Shown: one piece after another, positions 8,472 through 17,219 of the stretch
How positions within the stretch are numbered: position 1 is the first letter of the stretch
How the letters are laid out: every line of letters starts with the position of its first letter
Assembly: GCA_964575845.1 (NCBI GenBank)
Contig: CAZNSX010000002.1
Span: forward strand, 124,001-188,000
DNA from: CAZNSX01 sp964575845
Lineage (GTDB): Bacteria; UBA8248; CAZNSX01
Reading direction: 5' to 3'
DNA: 64,000 nucleotides
Position numbers and translations under genes: made by a program
Notes under the pieces: generated by a model
What the model was told of the DNA's origin: nothing
The model's database searches: none
What the model saw: the letters and a program-made list of their open reading frames with translations, nothing else

Positions 8472-9419
8472 ATGAGGCTCAATCACCTGGAGAGCTTCTA
8501 CCTGGTGGCAAAGCACGGCGGTTTTTCAAAGGCCGCCAGGGCCGTGCCCCTCAAGGGGCAGCCGGCGTATCACGCCCATGTACAGAGCCTGGAAAAAGGC
8601 CTTGGCACCAAACTCTACGAGATGATCGGGAAGGACTTCAGGCTCACGCCGAAGGGGAGGGCACTCTTCGAGTTCGCGGCTCCCTTCTTCGAGGAAATCG
8701 ATAACGTCAAGTCCTCCCTGCAAGAAGAGAACGAGGGCACTTTGACCGTCGCTTCAACGCAGGCCGTGATCATCCGGGACCTCGTTGATATCGTCCGGAA
8801 GTTCGCGCAGAGATACCCGAAGGTTGATTTCGCCCTGCTCAACAGGCCGATGCACCATATCCTTTCATTGGTGGAGGACGGGACGGCTGATTTCGGCCTG
8901 TTCGCCCATCCGCCCCTTCAGCTTGAGAAAGAGATCCTCTGCATCGAGTGGAAGCGCGGGGAGTTCATCCTCGTTCTCAGTGCGGGGCACCCCCTGAACA
9001 AGACGCGCCGGGTCGAGTTCGAGGACATAGCCCAGCATCCCATAATTACTTACGAGAAGGGAATGTGGCACAGGGAGATCATCGACGGTGTATTCAAGGA
9101 ACGTAACCTCACGCCGAGAGTCATCATGGAGACGACCTCTGCGGAGATCATGAAAAGGTATGTGGCCGCCAGCATGGGGGTCGGCATCATGTCCGACATG
9201 GCTTTCAACCCGGGAGATGAGAAGAAGCTGAGGATGCTCCGGGTGGGAGAATACTTTGGCCAGGTACCCTGCAGCTTCTTCATGAGAAAGGGAAAATACC
9301 TATCCCCCTTCGCAAAAGACTTTATAAAGATGCTGTTCCCCGATTCCGAGCAGAAGAAGGGAGTGGGCTTCAGTCCATTGCAGGAAAATAGTCAGCCACT
9401 GCTGATCGGCTCCAAATGA
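8472..9419 (+). CDS. LysR family transcriptional regulator
   Basis: A 315-residue regulator. The ATG at 8472 has GGAGGG seven bases before it; the TTG at 8448 is less likely. The N-terminal winged helix-turn-helix reads MRLNHLESFYLVAKHGGFSKAAR, and a periplasmic-binding-like effector domain follows from about residue 90. LysR regulators usually control a divergent operon in response to a pathway metabolite. Here that operon would be the TAXI-ferredoxin-AFOR-TRAP-acyl-CoA-dehydrogenase cluster starting at 8117, and possibly the RdhA-like gene 51 bp downstream. Effector unknown. Confidence 0.9.
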   Translation: MRLNHLESFYLVAKHGGFSKAARAVPLKGQPAYHAHVQSLEKGLGTKLYEMIGKDFRLTPKGRALFEFAAPFFEEIDNVKSSLQEENEGTLTVASTQAVIIRDLVDIVRKFAQRYPKVDFALLNRPMHHILSLVEDGTADFGLFAHPPLQLEKEILCIEWKRGEFILVLSAGHPLNKTRRVEFEDIAQHPIITYEKGMWHREIIDGVFKERNLTPRVIMETTSAEIMKRYVAASMGVGIMSDMAFNPGDEKKLRMLRVGEYFGQVPCSFFMRKGKYLSPFAKDFIKMLFPDSEQKKGVGFSPLQENSQPLLIGSK

Positions 9420-9470
9420 TTGGCATTATTCCCGGGGCCCTCTTCAGATGCTTGGCGCAAAGGAGGACCG

Positions 9471-10616
9471 ATGGCTGAGAACTACCGGGTGCTTCCGAGC
9501 TACAAGAGGTTCAATCAAAAAAACAACGCGCTGATGCGCTCCCAGTGGGACCCCGTTCTCAATTTCATCCCCGGGAACTATGCGGCGGCCATCAAGAGGC
9601 ACATAGAGAAAGGGGACAGAGGATTCGACCATCTGGATTATGCCTTTTGGGCCGGGAGCGGCACCGTGACCTCAAGCCTCGGCACCAACATGAACCGCAC
9701 CGACTCGGGCCTCACCTCCTGGAAGCCCTTGGAGAGCATGTATAGCGTTCCCCCCGGTGTGGGAAAGTATCAGGTACAAGAGCCGGCCCGGATGCAGGAG
9801 ACAGTTACGAAAGTTGCCCTCTACTTTGGGGCAGACCTCATGGCTTTCACCGAGCTCGATGAGAGATGGGTTTACTCCCACCGCTACCTTCCGGTTGAGG
9901 GTTTGAATCCGCCTGTGGAGCTCCCCGAGGGGTGCCGCGAGGTTATAGTTTTCGGCTTTGGGCTCGATTATGAGATGTGGAAGACGGCCCCTACGGCGAT
10001 AATGTATGCTGAGACCCTCTGGACCTACTCCCGGATGAGCATGCTGGTAGGCTCCGTGGCCAAGTTCATAAGGAGCCTTGGCTACGAGGCCATTCCCTGC
10101 CTCAACGATACGGCCCTTAACATCCCCCTGGCCGTGGACGCAGGCCTGGGGCAGCCCTTGAGGATGGGGCTTGTGATAACCCCTCAGTATGGGCCGCGGG
10201 TACGCTTCTGCAAGGTGATAACCGACCTACCCCTGGGGGGAAAGAAAAAACACATGGATTTCGGGGTCATCGAGTTTTGTGAGGCCTGTGAGAAATGTGT
10301 CAAGGCGTGCCCGGGAGGGGCCATCCCCAGAGGGCCCAGAACAACAGAGGGCCACAACATCTCGAGCAACTCCGGGGTGCTCAAATGGTATCTCGATGCC
10401 GAGAAGTGCCGGACCTTCTTTTCCCGGGTGGGAACTAACTGCGGCATCTGCATGAGGACCTGCCCCTTCAACAAGGGCAGCGGCTCTCAGCATGACATCG
10501 TCAGGTGGTTCATAAAGAGATTTCCATCACTTGACTCCACCATAGTTCGCTTCGATGACTGGCTCGGCTATGGAAAAGGAAAAGACCCATATTTCTTCTG
10601 GGATGAGAGAGCCTGA
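9471..10616 (+). CDS. reductive dehalogenase-like (RdhA/QueG-related) iron-sulfur protein, no Tat signal
   Basis: A 381-residue protein from the ATG at 9471 (AAAGGAGG just upstream). RdhA family blocks are clear: RFNQKNNALMRSQWDP near the N-terminus, ITPQYGPRVRF and TDLPL in the cobalamin-binding core, then cluster 1 C-x2-C-x2-C-x3-CP (CEACEKCVKACP) and cluster 2 with C...C-x2-C-x3-CP (CGICMRTCP). Known RdhA proteins are corrinoid/4Fe-4S enzymes that remove halide. Respiratory ones carry a twin-arginine signal and an RdhB anchor, and neither is present here. It may be a cytoplasmic catabolic dehalogenase or a corrinoid reductase of other function. LysR lies directly upstream and a D-2-hydroxyacid dehydrogenase follows. 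Confidence 0.8.
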   Translation: MAENYRVLPSYKRFNQKNNALMRSQWDPVLNFIPGNYAAAIKRHIEKGDRGFDHLDYAFWAGSGTVTSSLGTNMNRTDSGLTSWKPLESMYSVPPGVGKYQVQEPARMQETVTKVALYFGADLMAFTELDERWVYSHRYLPVEGLNPPVELPEGCREVIVFGFGLDYEMWKTAPTAIMYAETLWTYSRMSMLVGSVAKFIRSLGYEAIPCLNDTALNIPLAVDAGLGQPLRMGLVITPQYGPRVRFCKVITDLPLGGKKKHMDFGVIEFCEACEKCVKACPGGAIPRGPRTTEGHNISSNSGVLKWYLDAEKCRTFFSRVGTNCGICMRTCPFNKGSGSQHDIVRWFIKRFPSLDSTIVRFDDWLGYGKGKDPYFFWDERA

Positions 10617-10657
10617 GGAGCATGTTCCTGGCTGAGCTTGCATAAAGGAATTTACGT

Positions 10658-11638
10658 ATGTCCGGGGGTGAGGTTCGCATCGTAGTGCCTGACGATTTCC
10701 CGCCGGTGCTTTCAGGAACTGAGGCCGAAAAGGCGCTCGAGAAGCTGGGTGAGCTTGAGATTCATGGGGAAAAAGCCCCTGATGAGGGGGTCCTTCTGAG
10801 GAGGCTGGGGAAGGCGGAATTTATCTTGAACATAAGGGCCTATACCAAATTTGGGAGAACCCTTCTCAAAAAGTGCCCGCGGCTTAAGCTCATCTCCGTC
10901 TGGGGGACAGGTCTCGACCACATAGACCTTGAGGCCGCAGGGGAGCTGGGCGTCGCGGTCTCCTATACGCCGGGAGTCGCGGCGTGGTCGGTGGCCGAGC
11001 ATGCCCTCGCCCTCATCTTCTCCGTCGTGAGGAAGGTCCCACAGCAAGATAAGGCCCTGAGGGAAGGTTCCTGGGGCCGCGTCCCGATGATGGAGCTCCG
11101 GGGGAAGACCCTGGGGGTTCTTGGCCTCGGGGCAATAGGGAGGGAGGTGGTGAGGCTCGGAAAAGCCCTCGGGCTTCGGGTGCTGGCCTGGACTTTCAAT
11201 CCCTCTGGGAAGCTCGCCCAGGAACTGGGAGCAGAGCTAACCTCTTTTGAGGAGGTGCTCGGGCGCTCCGATATCATCTCCCTTCATATTCGCCTCACCC
11301 CCGACACTCGGGGACTGCTGGGAAAGCGGGAGCTCTCCCTCGTGAAGGAAGGCGCCGTCCTCATAAACACGGCTCGGGGTCCGATAGTTGATGAGGACGC
11401 TCTGCTCGAGGCCCTCACCTCGGGCCGTCTGGCGGGGGCCGGCCTGGATGTTTTCTCCGAGGAGCCTCTTCGGCCGGGGCATCCCCTTACAGAGCTTCCC
11501 AATACCGTCCTTACCCCCCACTGCGCAGGGGTTACCCCCGAGGCTACCCTGGCCGGCCTAATGCTGGCGGTGGAGAATATAGAAAGTTTCCTGAAGGGGA
11601 AGCCGACCAATCTGGTGAGAGCACCCGCCGGGACCTAA
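10658..11638 (+). CDS. D-2-hydroxyacid dehydrogenase (NAD-dependent)
   Basis: A 326-residue member of the D-isomer-specific 2-hydroxyacid dehydrogenase family, which interconverts 2-oxoacids and D-2-hydroxyacids. The nucleotide-binding motif GVLGLGAIGREV lies near residue 151. The catalytic Arg, Glu and His are in NTARGPIVDEDAL, FSEEPL and TPHCAG. The ATG at 10658 is preceded by AAAGGA. It follows the RdhA-like gene by 41 bp in the same direction and may be cotranscribed. Its 3' end overlaps the oppositely oriented next gene by 4 bp. The substrate could be a phosphoglycerate-like or other hydroxyacid; serA-type ACT domains are absent. Confidence 0.9.
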   Translation: MSGGEVRIVVPDDFPPVLSGTEAEKALEKLGELEIHGEKAPDEGVLLRRLGKAEFILNIRAYTKFGRTLLKKCPRLKLISVWGTGLDHIDLEAAGELGVAVSYTPGVAAWSVAEHALALIFSVVRKVPQQDKALREGSWGRVPMMELRGKTLGVLGLGAIGREVVRLGKALGLRVLAWTFNPSGKLAQELGAELTSFEEVLGRSDIISLHIRLTPDTRGLLGKRELSLVKEGAVLINTARGPIVDEDALLEALTSGRLAGAGLDVFSEEPLRPGHPLTELPNTVLTPHCAGVTPEATLAGLMLAVENIESFLKGKPTNLVRAPAGT

Positions 11639-12135
11639 GTCTTCTCCTGGCGCGAGGAGTCCTCTTCTCCTTCGAGCTTCTCCTCCTGGTGGCAGCAGGG
11701 GTCTCCCTTGAGAAGGTTCTCGGAGTTCTCAAAGAAGAGGTCTTCGCGATAGCCCTTGCGGATCGCTGGGTCCACCTCCTCGCAGTAGATTAGGCCCAGC
11801 TCCGGCACCCCCTCCTTAAGCCAGAGGTCGGCGAAAGGGCAATAATAGATGTCAGAGCTGCGCTGGTTCCCTGTCAGGCGCCTATCCGAGCGCCAGGCGG
11901 CTCGCATGGGGAGATTATAGTGGGAGACGAAGTTCTCCAGTGTCAGGGGAAGGCCCTTCTCCTTCACCCTTCGCCTTATCTCCTCCCCTCGCCTGGTGCC
12001 GAACTCCCGCAGGATATCCCTCAAGAGCTCGAGGCCCTCTTCTCCGAGGCGATCCCTTAGCTTGCGGGCCATGATGGCGTAAAAAGCCGCGAAAAATCGT
12101 GCGGACTCCTCGGCTATATCCTCTCTCTTTGCCAT
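11635..12135 (-). CDS. L-2-amino-thiazoline-4-carboxylate (ATC) hydrolase family protein
   Basis: A 166-residue protein, ATG at 12135 behind GGAGGG. The middle and C-terminal parts (CPFADLWLKEG, then IYCEEVDPAIRKGY) match the conserved core of the ATC hydrolase family. One founding member opens ATC to S-carbamoyl-cysteine in Pseudomonas cysteine production. Most members have no proven function and often occur near oxidoreductases in anaerobes. The C-terminal 25 residues are charged (EEKLEGEEDSS) and probably disordered. It converges on the hydroxyacid dehydrogenase with overlapping stop codons (TAG at 11637-11635, TAA at 11636-11638). Confidence 0.7.
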   Translation of the reverse strand: MAKREDIAEESARFFAAFYAIMARKLRDRLGEEGLELLRDILREFGTRRGEEIRRRVKEKGLPLTLENFVSHYNLPMRAAWRSDRRLTGNQRSSDIYYCPFADLWLKEGVPELGLIYCEEVDPAIRKGYREDLFFENSENLLKGDPCCHQEEKLEGEEDSSRQEKT

Positions 12136-12554
12136 GACCTACCCTCCAGAAGGCTCGTAACCCATGAGCCCGCTCAAAAATTACTACATGGGGTCGCACT
12201 TTACAAGGGATTCATTGCCGGTGAAAGATTCGCAATAGAAAGCACGATATTCCTTATAGAGGACTTTAAATAGCTGCTGCTGAAAAAGTCTTCAGATGAT
12301 GCATTATGTGTGGAGGTAGCAAATAGTTGGGGCAGACCTCCCGCCCTGTGGAGTTTCTCCCTCATGCTGATGCGCGATTTCTCTCCACCACAATGCTGAA
12401 TGAGAACCTTCTCGGCCACCCCCAAGAAGAAATACTCACCTCTTTTCTGTCCCCAGCTCGCATGATCTGATGAAGCTTCCCAGGGTTGCATACCTTAAGC
12501 GCGATCCCTGAGGCCAGCCAGGGTGGTCATTAATGCAAGATTCTTCTGGATATC
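12136..12554. other. intergenic region without a convincing gene
   Basis: About 420 bp between the ATC-hydrolase-like gene and the promoter of the next gene. A 96-codon minus-strand open frame (12201-12491) has neither a ribosome site nor a recognisable protein and is not called. A CTGCTGAAAAAGTC stretch at 12277-12290 resembles the ends of some insertion sequences, but no transposase or partner end is nearby. Confidence 0.6.
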
Positions 12555-12583
12555 TTGACGATATAGAGTATCTGGAGTCTAAT
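12555..12583 (+). promoter_or_regulatory. sigma70-type promoter of the ICL/PEPM-family gene
   Basis: TTGACG at 12555-12560, a 17-base spacer and TCTAAT at 12578-12583, giving a start near 12590 and a leader of about 80 bases before the start codon at 12669. Confidence 0.5.
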
Positions 12584-12668
12584 AAGCGAGCTATATTGCG
12601 CTGACGGCAGGAGGGGCTTTCGGTTCGGTCGGTGAGGGAGAACCCAAGAGAAGAGAGGACTTAATGTG

Positions 12669-13535
12669 ATGGAAAAAAGAGCAAAGCTTAGAGAGCTCAT
12701 AGAGGCCCCAAAGATACTCGTCATGCCAGGTGCCCATGACGGCATAAGCGCCAGGATAGTTGAGGCCCTCGGCTTCCAGGCCCTCATATGTACCGATTTC
12801 GGATGCTCGGCCGTCGTGCTCGGAAAGCCGGATTATGGCCTCATCAGTGTGTCCGAGATGGCCGTCCAGGTCCGTATCGTCTCGGGCGTGAGCGGCCTTC
12901 CGGTGCTGGGCGACGGGGGATGTGGCTTCGGCAACCCGCTGAATGTCTTTCGGGCCGTCCAGGAATATGAGCTTGCGGGAGCCTCGGGAATGACGGTCGA
13001 GGACCAGGTCTATCCCAAGCGCTGCGGCCACATGGAGGGAAAGCAGGTCATCGGCCGGGAGGAGATGGTAAGAAAGCTCAGGGCGGCACTCAAGGCGAGG
13101 AGCAGCAGGGACTTCATCATATGCGCGCGGACCGATTCCATCGCAACGCACGGCCTTAAGGAAGCCATCACGAGGGCCAATGCTTACGGTGAGGCCGGGG
13201 CCGACATGGTGTGGGCCGATGCGATGCCGTCGAGGGAAGCCATAGGGGAATTTGTGAACGGCGTCGGCACTCCCGTCATGCTCGCCTTTGTTGAGGGCGG
13301 CAGGACGCCGACCGTGACCGTGAAGGAGCTTGAGGCGATGGGCGTTGCCGTCGTGACCTTCGGGCTCTCCTCCATCTTTTCTTCGGCAAAGGCCATCTGG
13401 GAGGTGCTCTCCCTTCTGAAAGAAGAGGGCAGCACGGCACACTACCTCGACCGGATGATGGCTTTTGAAGAGTTCAGCAAACTGGTGGGCCTCCAGGAGA
13501 TGAGAGAGCAAGAGACGGAGTTCGGCTCGGGATAG
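12669..13535 (+). CDS. isocitrate lyase / PEP mutase superfamily protein (2-methylisocitrate lyase-like)
   Basis: A 288-residue TIM-barrel enzyme; ATG at 12669, with GTG at 12666 also possible. Metal-site and substrate-loop motifs are DGGCGFGN and EDQVYPKRCGH, followed by ARTDS. The KRCGH motif keeps the catalytic Cys of the lyase branch (isocitrate, 2-methylisocitrate, dimethylmalate lyases). PEP mutases lack it, so C-C cleavage of a 2-substituted malate-type acid is more likely. No methylcitrate synthase or dehydratase is adjacent, so the exact substrate is open. It stands as a single gene with its own promoter. Confidence 0.82.
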   Translation: MEKRAKLRELIEAPKILVMPGAHDGISARIVEALGFQALICTDFGCSAVVLGKPDYGLISVSEMAVQVRIVSGVSGLPVLGDGGCGFGNPLNVFRAVQEYELAGASGMTVEDQVYPKRCGHMEGKQVIGREEMVRKLRAALKARSSRDFIICARTDSIATHGLKEAITRANAYGEAGADMVWADAMPSREAIGEFVNGVGTPVMLAFVEGGRTPTVTVKELEAMGVAVVTFGLSSIFSSAKAIWEVLSLLKEEGSTAHYLDRMMAFEEFSKLVGLQEMREQETEFGSG

Positions 13536-13705
13536 AGGCAAGCCACTGGGCCTGAGGCCCCCTTAAGATTTGATCAGCTTTAGCTCTGGAGCGAGAGCGT
13601 CTTGCCTTCACTCTCAGGGGAGAGAGTCTGTCAGCGCGGCGGAGGTAGCTTTCCCAGTCTGCTGGGGGCTCTCGCGATTTCCTGGCCTTCGAGGGAGGTG
13701 GAAAA

Positions 13706-14719
13706 TTGGCGCGAAAGAGAGAGGCTCAGAAGCTCGTGACCATAGGCGCTGTAGGCGATGTGGCGATATCGCGCGAGAACCCCGCCGAGGCTTTCGCCCG
13801 GGTGATGGAGGAGCTTCGCTCTTCTGATTTCACCTGCTGCAACTTCGAGGTTCCCCTCTCCGACCGGGGAACCCCCGAGTACGCGAAGTTTGAGACCCTG
13901 CACGCCTCACCGGCCATGATAGAGGGCTTCACCGCAGCGGGCTTCAGGGTGGTCAGCCTGGCCAATAACCACTCCATGGACTATGGCCCCGAGGCCCTTC
14001 TCGATACCATAGAGCTCCTTGATGGCAAGGGCATCCTTCATGCTGGGGCCGGGAGGAGTCTGGAGGAGGCGAGGAAGCCCGCTTTCTTCGAGTGCTGTGG
14101 GATGAAGTTCGGCTTCCTTTCCTTCGCCACGGAGTTCCACACGGGCTACGGGGCTCATCCCCTTAAGCCAGGGATTGCGGCCATCCGGAGAGACGCCCTC
14201 TACGGGCCTCCCTACCTTAACCGTGAGGATGTGGAGGCGATGCAAGCCGCCGTGCGGGAGGCAAGGAAGAAGGCGGATTTTGTCATCACAGCCTTCCATT
14301 GGGGCCTCAGCCAGAGCAGAACCCTGACCCTCTCGCAAGTCGCTCTCGGGCGCGCGGCAATCGCAGCCGGCGCGAGACTCGTGGTGGGCCATCACCCACA
14401 CGTCTTCCAGGCCGTCGAGGTGTACAGGAAGGCCCTCATCCTCTACAGCCTCGGGAACTTTGTCTTTGACCTGAGCCCCGAATTCTTGGGCCCGGCCACG
14501 AGGGAAAGTGTGCTCGTAAGAGTAAGGGTGGGGAACGGGGTGGTAAAAGACGCCACCATCTTGCCGGTCTTGCTAAATAAGGGAGGCCAGACACATATCC
14601 CGCCGCCTGGGGACCCCAAGGGACAGGAGATACTGGGAACCCTAAGGCGCCTCTCGGCCGAGCGCAAAACGCGACTCACGCTGAGGGGTGGGGCGGCCTA
14701 TGTGAAGGTGAGCTCCTGA
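13706..14719 (+). CDS. CapA family (poly-gamma-glutamate biosynthesis-type) metallophosphatase-fold protein
   Basis: A 337-residue protein. The TTG start at 13706 follows GGGAGG by about nine bases and has no better alternative. CapA family motifs are in order: GAVGDVAIS near residue 14, NFEVPLSDRG near 47, LANNHSMDYG near 84, AFHWG near 196, HHPHVFQ near 229 and YSLGNFVFD near 246. The family has a calcineurin-like fold. CapA/PgsA takes part in poly-gamma-glutamate export, but many free-standing members lack capBC partners, as here. No membrane segment is visible. Its role in this organism is unknown. Confidence 0.85.
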   Translation: MARKREAQKLVTIGAVGDVAISRENPAEAFARVMEELRSSDFTCCNFEVPLSDRGTPEYAKFETLHASPAMIEGFTAAGFRVVSLANNHSMDYGPEALLDTIELLDGKGILHAGAGRSLEEARKPAFFECCGMKFGFLSFATEFHTGYGAHPLKPGIAAIRRDALYGPPYLNREDVEAMQAAVREARKKADFVITAFHWGLSQSRTLTLSQVALGRAAIAAGARLVVGHHPHVFQAVEVYRKALILYSLGNFVFDLSPEFLGPATRESVLVRVRVGNGVVKDATILPVLLNKGGQTHIPPPGDPKGQEILGTLRRLSAERKTRLTLRGGAAYVKVSS

Positions 14720-14731
14720 GGGAGAGCCTCT

Positions 14732-15136
14732 TCAGACGAGGGCCGAGCTTCTGAAGCCCTCACCCGTGAGCTCGAGGACGAAGGCCTCCATGCCCGCTAT
14801 CCCACCCTCCACGATGTGGGCTATCAGTACCTCGCGCTCCCTTGCCACCCCGGCGTGGAGGTGGACCTTGGGTTTTCCGTCGGTCCACGAGATGCTCCCG
14901 ACCCCTATCACCTCGCGGGTTCCGGTGAAAGAGGTCCGGTCGAAGTCCATGGGCATCCTTGAGTGCTTCCTGAAGCCGAGGACAAGGTCGGCCTCGGATA
15001 GAGCGCCCAGGAAGATGACGATACCCGTGCCTATCCCTTTTTCTCGAACGAGCGCCTCAAGGCCCTCTATGACGCGCTCCCCGGGGGAGAAGCGGACGGC
15101 GAAAACGCGCTGAACATTTCCCTCCTGGCACTCCAT
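14732..15136 (-). CDS. PPC/DUF296 domain protein
   Basis: A 134-residue protein consisting almost entirely of one PPC (plants and prokaryotes conserved, DUF296) domain. Its hallmark HLHAGVARE and the glycine-rich EGGIAGMEAFVLE stretch are in the C-terminal half. Bacterial members form trimers with a conserved metal or ligand pocket at the His residues. In plants the domain accompanies AT-hooks, but none is present here. The ATG at 15136 follows AGGAGG. It is oriented with the M20 peptidase and converges on CapA with a 12-bp gap. Function not established. Confidence 0.8.
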   Translation of the reverse strand: MECQEGNVQRVFAVRFSPGERVIEGLEALVREKGIGTGIVIFLGALSEADLVLGFRKHSRMPMDFDRTSFTGTREVIGVGSISWTDGKPKVHLHAGVAREREVLIAHIVEGGIAGMEAFVLELTGEGFRSSALV

Positions 15137-15257
15137 GGTGCACCTCCTGAATCATGAGGGGTATTTCTCTCGGAATCATCGCCCAGATGGACAGGGCCGT
15201 CCTTGAGCCGGTTAAGATAGACTGATATTTTCTGCTGAGGGGCGCTAACACCCGGCC

Positions 15258-16511
15258 CTATCCCCTTGGGCCGGACCATTTGCGGATGAAAAGGGCCATT
15301 ATCTTAATGTAGCGGAGGAGGTCATCTATCTCGATGTACTCATCAATCCCGTGAATGCAGGCGAAATCTCCGGGGCCGAAGACAACGCTCGGGATTCCAG
15401 CCTGGTAGAGCCAGCCCGCATCTGTGATAGACCCTCTCCCTCCCTCCTCAACCTCCTCGCCCGTCACTTCCCGGTAAGCTTCTTTTAAAAAGCGGATGGC
15501 CTCATGATTCAGGTCGAGCTCCGTAGGAGGAAAGTGGACGGACTCCTCGGGGGGGAGCCAGGCGAGTTCAGGAGGGGAGTCCTTGAGCCAGGGGTCTGAG
15601 GCGGCGGAGGCCTTGACCGCGGCTTCCACCTCTTCTTTCACGTCCTCTATGCTCTCTCCGGGAAGATAGTAGAAGAGCACCCTGAGGCGGCACTCGTTCG
15701 GCATGAAGTGGGGGTTTCCGCCCCCTTCAATCGCATATTGGTTTATGGTCATGGAGCCCTTCCCGATGAGGGGGTGGGATTTGAAGACCCCCCAGTAGCG
15801 CTCGAGCTCAGAGAGGGCTTCCATTATCTTCGCCATCTTCTCTATGGGGTTGAAGCCCAATGTTCCACCTCCGGCATGGATGCAGAGGCGGCGCTGGGCA
15901 CCGTGGCGCGGATAGGGCGGCCTTAGCGTTATAAAGAGGTTCGCGCAGCCCATGCCGGAGATGAGGGCCCTGGCCTTTGTGGATTCCCCCACCACTGCAA
16001 AATCCGCCCGAAAGCCCCTCTCGGTGAGAAGCCTTGTGGCCGGGCCGCTCGTCTCCTCACCGAAGACGCTCTCGAATATTATGTCTCCCCCGAGAGTGAG
16101 GCCACCTTCGCGGGCCGCCCGAACGGCCCAGAGCAACGCTATGAGGCCGCCCTTCATGTCCGAGGAGCCCCGTCCCCAGAGTTTCCCCTCTGAGACCTCC
16201 CCACCAAAGGGGGAATGGCTCCAGGCAGACGCCTCGCCCACCTCCGCCACATCTATATGGCCGTTCAGGATGAGAGCGCGGCCTTTGCCCCCACCCCGCA
16301 TTACTCCCACAAGGCTCGGCCTCTCGGGCATGAGCTCCAGGAGCTCTGTCTCAAAGCCCGCGCCTTTGAGCTTCCCTTGGAGGCACCTCTGGGCCGGCAG
16401 GGCCCCCTCTCCCGGCGGGTTCACGGTGGGCAAGGCCACGAGATCCCGGACATCTTCTAGAATTTCTTCCTTGTGCGAATCCACGAATTTGTAGACCGCT
16501 TCAGCTTTCAT
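15258..16511 (-). CDS. M20 family metallopeptidase (ArgE/DapE/carboxypeptidase-like)
   Basis: A 417-residue zinc hydrolase. Metal-ligand and catalytic motifs are LNGHIDV (about residue 82), GRGSSDMKGG, GEETSGP and GEST; the final His is in CIHGIDEY near the C-terminus. A dimerisation or lid domain runs through the middle, where IHAGGGTLGFNP occupies the usual HA...G.N position. Known relatives remove acetyl, succinyl or peptide groups from amino acids. No arginine or lysine biosynthesis gene is nearby, so the substrate remains open. It is encoded between the PPC protein and the thiamine cluster on the same strand. Confidence 0.87.
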   Translation of the reverse strand: MKAEAVYKFVDSHKEEILEDVRDLVALPTVNPPGEGALPAQRCLQGKLKGAGFETELLELMPERPSLVGVMRGGGKGRALILNGHIDVAEVGEASAWSHSPFGGEVSEGKLWGRGSSDMKGGLIALLWAVRAAREGGLTLGGDIIFESVFGEETSGPATRLLTERGFRADFAVVGESTKARALISGMGCANLFITLRPPYPRHGAQRRLCIHAGGGTLGFNPIEKMAKIMEALSELERYWGVFKSHPLIGKGSMTINQYAIEGGGNPHFMPNECRLRVLFYYLPGESIEDVKEEVEAAVKASAASDPWLKDSPPELAWLPPEESVHFPPTELDLNHEAIRFLKEAYREVTGEEVEEGGRGSITDAGWLYQAGIPSVVFGPGDFACIHGIDEYIEIDDLLRYIKIMALFIRKWSGPRG

Positions 16512-16563
16512 ATCTGCTGTCCTCTCTAATTTCGTGGCAGTCTCTGAGAGCTCGGGCCAGCGC

Positions 16564-17190
16564 TCATGCGGCCCTCAAGGCCTCAAGAACCTCCCGGGTT
16601 CTCGTGACAATGTCGGGGGAGGCGAAGATGTGGGAGATGAGGGCCACCCCGTGAGCCCCTGCGCGCAAGACCTCTTCCACCCTCTCTGTGGTTATCCCTC
16701 CAAGGGCAAAGACGGGGACTCTCACCCGCTTGCAGAGGCCTGAGATGGCTCTTATACCCTGAGGGGGGCCATACTCTGGATATTTCGTCTGGTAGATGGG
16801 GCTGAAGGTGATGAAGTCCGCCCCGTCTTCTTGAGCCTTGAGGGCCTCGGGCAGCCGGTGGGCCGAATACCCTATGAAGCCACGGAACCGGAGCTGCTCG
16901 CGGACGACCTTAACGGGGAGTGTGGCCGCCCCGAGCTGAACCCCCGCTGCGCCCGAGGCCAGAGCCACTTCTGCGGAGCCATTTATCAGGAGGCTTCCTC
17001 CATAGTCCTTTATGAGGGAATTCAGTTCGCAGGCCAGATGGAAGAGCTGGCTCGCGGGCAGGTCCTTCTCCCGGAGCTGTATCAGCCGCGCCCCGCCCTC
17101 AAGGGCTGAGCGCACGGCTCCCGCTATGTCTTCCCCGTGCACCTGGCGGCGGTCGGTTATGAGATAGAGCCTTTCGAGGGGCGGGGGCAA
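16564..17190 (-). CDS. ThiE/TenI family protein (possibly thiazole tautomerase rather than thiamine phosphate synthase)
   Basis: A 208-residue TIM barrel with a TTG start at 17190 behind GAGG. LYLITDR near the N-terminus, IQLREKDL and FALGGIT are family hallmarks. ThiE joins HMP-PP and thiazole phosphate; TenI isomerises the thiazole. The Mg-binding Asp residues of ThiE are missing: the usual IxND is LLINGS, and the usual GxHLGQxD is GVQLGAAT. This favours a TenI-like role next to ThiG, the enzyme that makes the TenI substrate. The stop of ThiG is 30 bp upstream of this start, and thiS-thiG-thiE/tenI appear as one operon. Confidence 0.8.
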   Translation of the reverse strand: MPPPLERLYLITDRRQVHGEDIAGAVRSALEGGARLIQLREKDLPASQLFHLACELNSLIKDYGGSLLINGSAEVALASGAAGVQLGAATLPVKVVREQLRFRGFIGYSAHRLPEALKAQEDGADFITFSPIYQTKYPEYGPPQGIRAISGLCKRVRVPVFALGGITTERVEEVLRAGAHGVALISHIFASPDIVTRTREVLEALRAA

Positions 17191-17219
17191 GGCGGGTGCC
17201 TCATCTGAGAGGGGAAAAT

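Noticed and set aside
13550..13565. GGGCC-TGA-GGCCC hairpin after the ICL-family gene as terminator
   Set aside because: Five-bp stem with a three-base loop and no T-run; too weak to call.
15880..15960. Local frameshift in the M20 peptidase (PPYPRHGAQRRL stretch)
   Set aside because: The following IHAGGGTLGFNP keeps the family spacing in frame, and related peptidases tolerate extra residues here; no second frame gives a better match.
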